Assembly: GCA_947088515.1 (NCBI GenBank)
Contig: CAMUHA010000056.1
Location: forward strand, 1-16,184
Length of the DNA stretch: 16,184 bases
DNA from: an uncultured bacterium
GTDB lineage: Bacteria > Bacillota > Clostridia > Lachnospirales > Lachnospiraceae
Reading direction: 5' to 3'
In this document: positions 15,178-16,184 of the stretch, piece after piece
How the letters are laid out: each line of letters opens with the position of its first letter
Position numbering within the stretch: position 1 is the first letter of the stretch
Position numbers and translations under genes: made by a program
Notes under the pieces: generated by a model
Databases searched by the model: none
The model's input: only the letters and a program-made list of their open reading frames with translations
What the model was told of the DNA's origin: nothing

Positions 15178-15391
15178 GTGCATGGTTGATATACATAAGT
15201 ATGTATGGATTCCAGGGAAAAGAAGCAGAGTATCCACTCTCACCCTATGGCGATTGTGCTTATAGGTGTTAATATTTCAGACGACTTGTGAAAACAGGTC
15301 AGTATTCCTTAAGGATGTCTGTTATGGGATAAGACAGACAGCTTTACTGTGAAGTGAAATCAGGTGGATAGTTATGCTATCCATTTTTTTT
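15178..15391 (+). ncRNA. Structured infC leader, L20-leader-like
   Basis: The transcript before infC is over 300 nt and holds successive hairpins: GACTTGT-GAAA-ACAGGTC (15283-15300), TGTCTGT/ACAGACA (15316-15340), then the terminator at 15365-15391. In Bacillus the infC-rpmI-rplT operon is controlled by ribosomal protein L20 acting on such a leader and causing early termination. The layout here fits that, but the L20-binding fold was not checked. From 15392 to 15504 I see only a small hairpin (GGAGA/TCTCC, 15455-15469). Confidence 0.55.
15365..15391 (+). terminator. Attenuator terminator in the infC leader
   Basis: TGGATAG (15365-15371) pairs with CTATCCA (15377-15383) around TTATG, followed by eight T. 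It is a textbook intrinsic terminator located 114 bp before infC, so the operon needs readthrough to be expressed. Confidence 0.85.
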
Positions 15392-15504
15392 GCATAGGGG
15401 CGTATAGAAAATATGCTGCTGATGCGGCTTGCGTCATATGCGGCGGGCAGGGCGGGAGAGATGATCTCCTTAACTTGATTTTTTTATGTAGGGAGGATAC
15501 AGCC

Positions 15505-16011
15505 ATTAGCGAATTATTCATTAACGAACAGATTAGAGACAAGGAAGTGCGTGTAGTCGGGGAAAACGGCGAGCAGTTAGGTATCATGTCTTCCAGGGAA
15601 GCTTTACAGATGGCAGAGGAAGCCGGGGTGGACCTGGTTAAGATTGCGCCAACTGCAAAACCTCCTGTGTGTAAATTGGTTGATTACGGGAAATTTAAAT
15701 ATGAGCAGACCCGTAAGGAAAAAGAAGCAAAGAAAAAGCAGAGAGTCATTGAAATTAAAGAAATCCGTCTCTCTCCCAATATTGACACCAATGATCTCAA
15801 TACGAAGGTAAGTGCGGCAAGAAAGTTTTTGACCAAGGGTGACAGGGTTAAGGTGACACTAAGGTTCCGCGGTCGTGAAATGGCACATATGGCAAAAAGC
15901 AAACACATCCTGGATGATTTTGCAGAGGCGCTTTCCGATATATGTGTGATGGAGAAGCCGCCTAAGGTGGAAGGAAGAAGTATGACAATGTTTTTAACTG
16001 AAAAGCGTTAG
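15505..16011 (+). CDS. infC: Translation initiation factor IF-3
   Basis: IF-3 binds the 30S subunit, keeps the subunits apart and checks the start codon. The 168-residue protein shows both domains: ELFINEQIRDKEVRVVGENG and EALQMAEEAGVDLVKIAPTA in the N-domain, KPPVCKLVDYGKFKYEQTRK at the linker, then EIRLSPNIDTNDLNTKVSAA and RFRGREMAH in the C-domain. The start is the rare codon ATT at 15505, eight bases after GGGAGG (15491-15496); no ATG fits, and the longer frame from 15364 would begin inside the terminator hairpin. Use of ATT in infC allows IF-3 to limit its own synthesis. rpmI follows after 79 bases. Confidence 0.95.
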   Translation: MSELFINEQIRDKEVRVVGENGEQLGIMSSREALQMAEEAGVDLVKIAPTAKPPVCKLVDYGKFKYEQTRKEKEAKKKQRVIEIKEIRLSPNIDTNDLNTKVSAARKFLTKGDRVKVTLRFRGREMAHMAKSKHILDDFAEALSDICVMEKPPKVEGRSMTMFLTEKR

Positions 16012-16031
16012 CCGCCAGTTAAAATAGAGGA

Positions 16032-16050
16032 CGGAAAGGAGAACTTTCCG
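16032..16050 (+). other. 7-bp hairpin between infC and rpmI
   Basis: CGGAAAG (16032-16038) and CTTTCCG (16044-16050) form a perfect stem with a GAGAA loop. No T run follows. It may influence mRNA processing or be a protein-binding site. Confidence 0.45.
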
Positions 16051-16090
16051 AAAGCTGAAATTAATAATAAAATACAGGAGGGATAGAGTT

Positions 16091-16184
16091 ATGCCTAAAA
16101 TGAAAACAAGCAAATCTGCTGCAAAGCGTTTTAAAGCTACAGGAACAGGTAAATTAAAAAGAAGCAAAGCTTACAAGAGCCATA
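16091..16184 (+). CDS. rpmI: Ribosomal protein L35, 5' part
   Basis: ATG 16091 opens MPKMKTSKSAAKRFKATGTG followed by KLKRSKAYKSH, the start of the lysine-rich large-subunit protein L35. AGGAGGG (16077-16083) is the ribosome site. The gene runs off the right edge. It follows infC in the standard infC-rpmI-rplT order. Confidence 0.95.
   Translation, partial: MPKMKTSKSAAKRFKATGTGKLKRSKAYKSH

Noticed and set aside
15364..15504. Longer N-terminus for IF-3
   Set aside because: It would begin inside the terminator hairpin, has no ribosome site and codes for cysteine-rich sequence foreign to IF-3; the ATT start has an ideal site.

Overview
The window reads as a chromosome segment of an anaerobic, low-GC Clostridia, most likely a Lachnospiraceae relative. 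The signs are strong AGGAGG ribosome sites, a threonyl-tRNA synthetase gene, an infC start codon of ATT followed by rpmI, and small proteins common in that group (SEC-C, C_GCAxxG_C_C, DUF1540). All convincing genes are on the + strand; I found none on the - strand.

Left part (1 to about 8340): a decayed mobilisable or conjugative element. In order it holds the end of a ParR-like plasmid-partition protein, an unrecognised element gene, a MobC-like relaxosome protein, an AT-rich cargo block, a MOBP-type relaxase, a class B sortase remnant, and a hairpin-rich end zone. The cargo sits exactly between mobC and the relaxase gene, which are normally neighbours. It has a PIN-domain protein with a 64-residue partner behind its own promoter, then a two-gene anti-phage-type system: a DUF4297-like nuclease and a HerA-family ATPase. 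At least ten single-base insertions or deletions interrupt genes of the element, including the nuclease and HerA genes, and many fall in short A runs. Undoing them gives sensible full-length proteins: 430 aa for the unknown gene, 434 aa for the nuclease, 590 aa for HerA.

Right part (about 8340 to 16184): ordinary chromosome with no visible frameshift. A promoter at 8352-8380 drives a SEC-C protein, a C_GCAxxG_C_C protein and perhaps a small membrane protein. Then come thrS and a GT-C type membrane glycosyltransferase, ended by a clear terminator, a two-domain DUF1540 protein, a lipoprotein, and the infC-rpmI operon. That operon has a near-consensus promoter, a leader ending in an attenuator-type terminator, and an ATT start codon.

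The least expected feature is a pair of tandem hairpin repeats (two 101-102 bp units at 9435-9637, two 105 bp units at 13760-13969). Their cores differ but their ends are shared, and each array stops directly at the ribosome binding site of a small gene.
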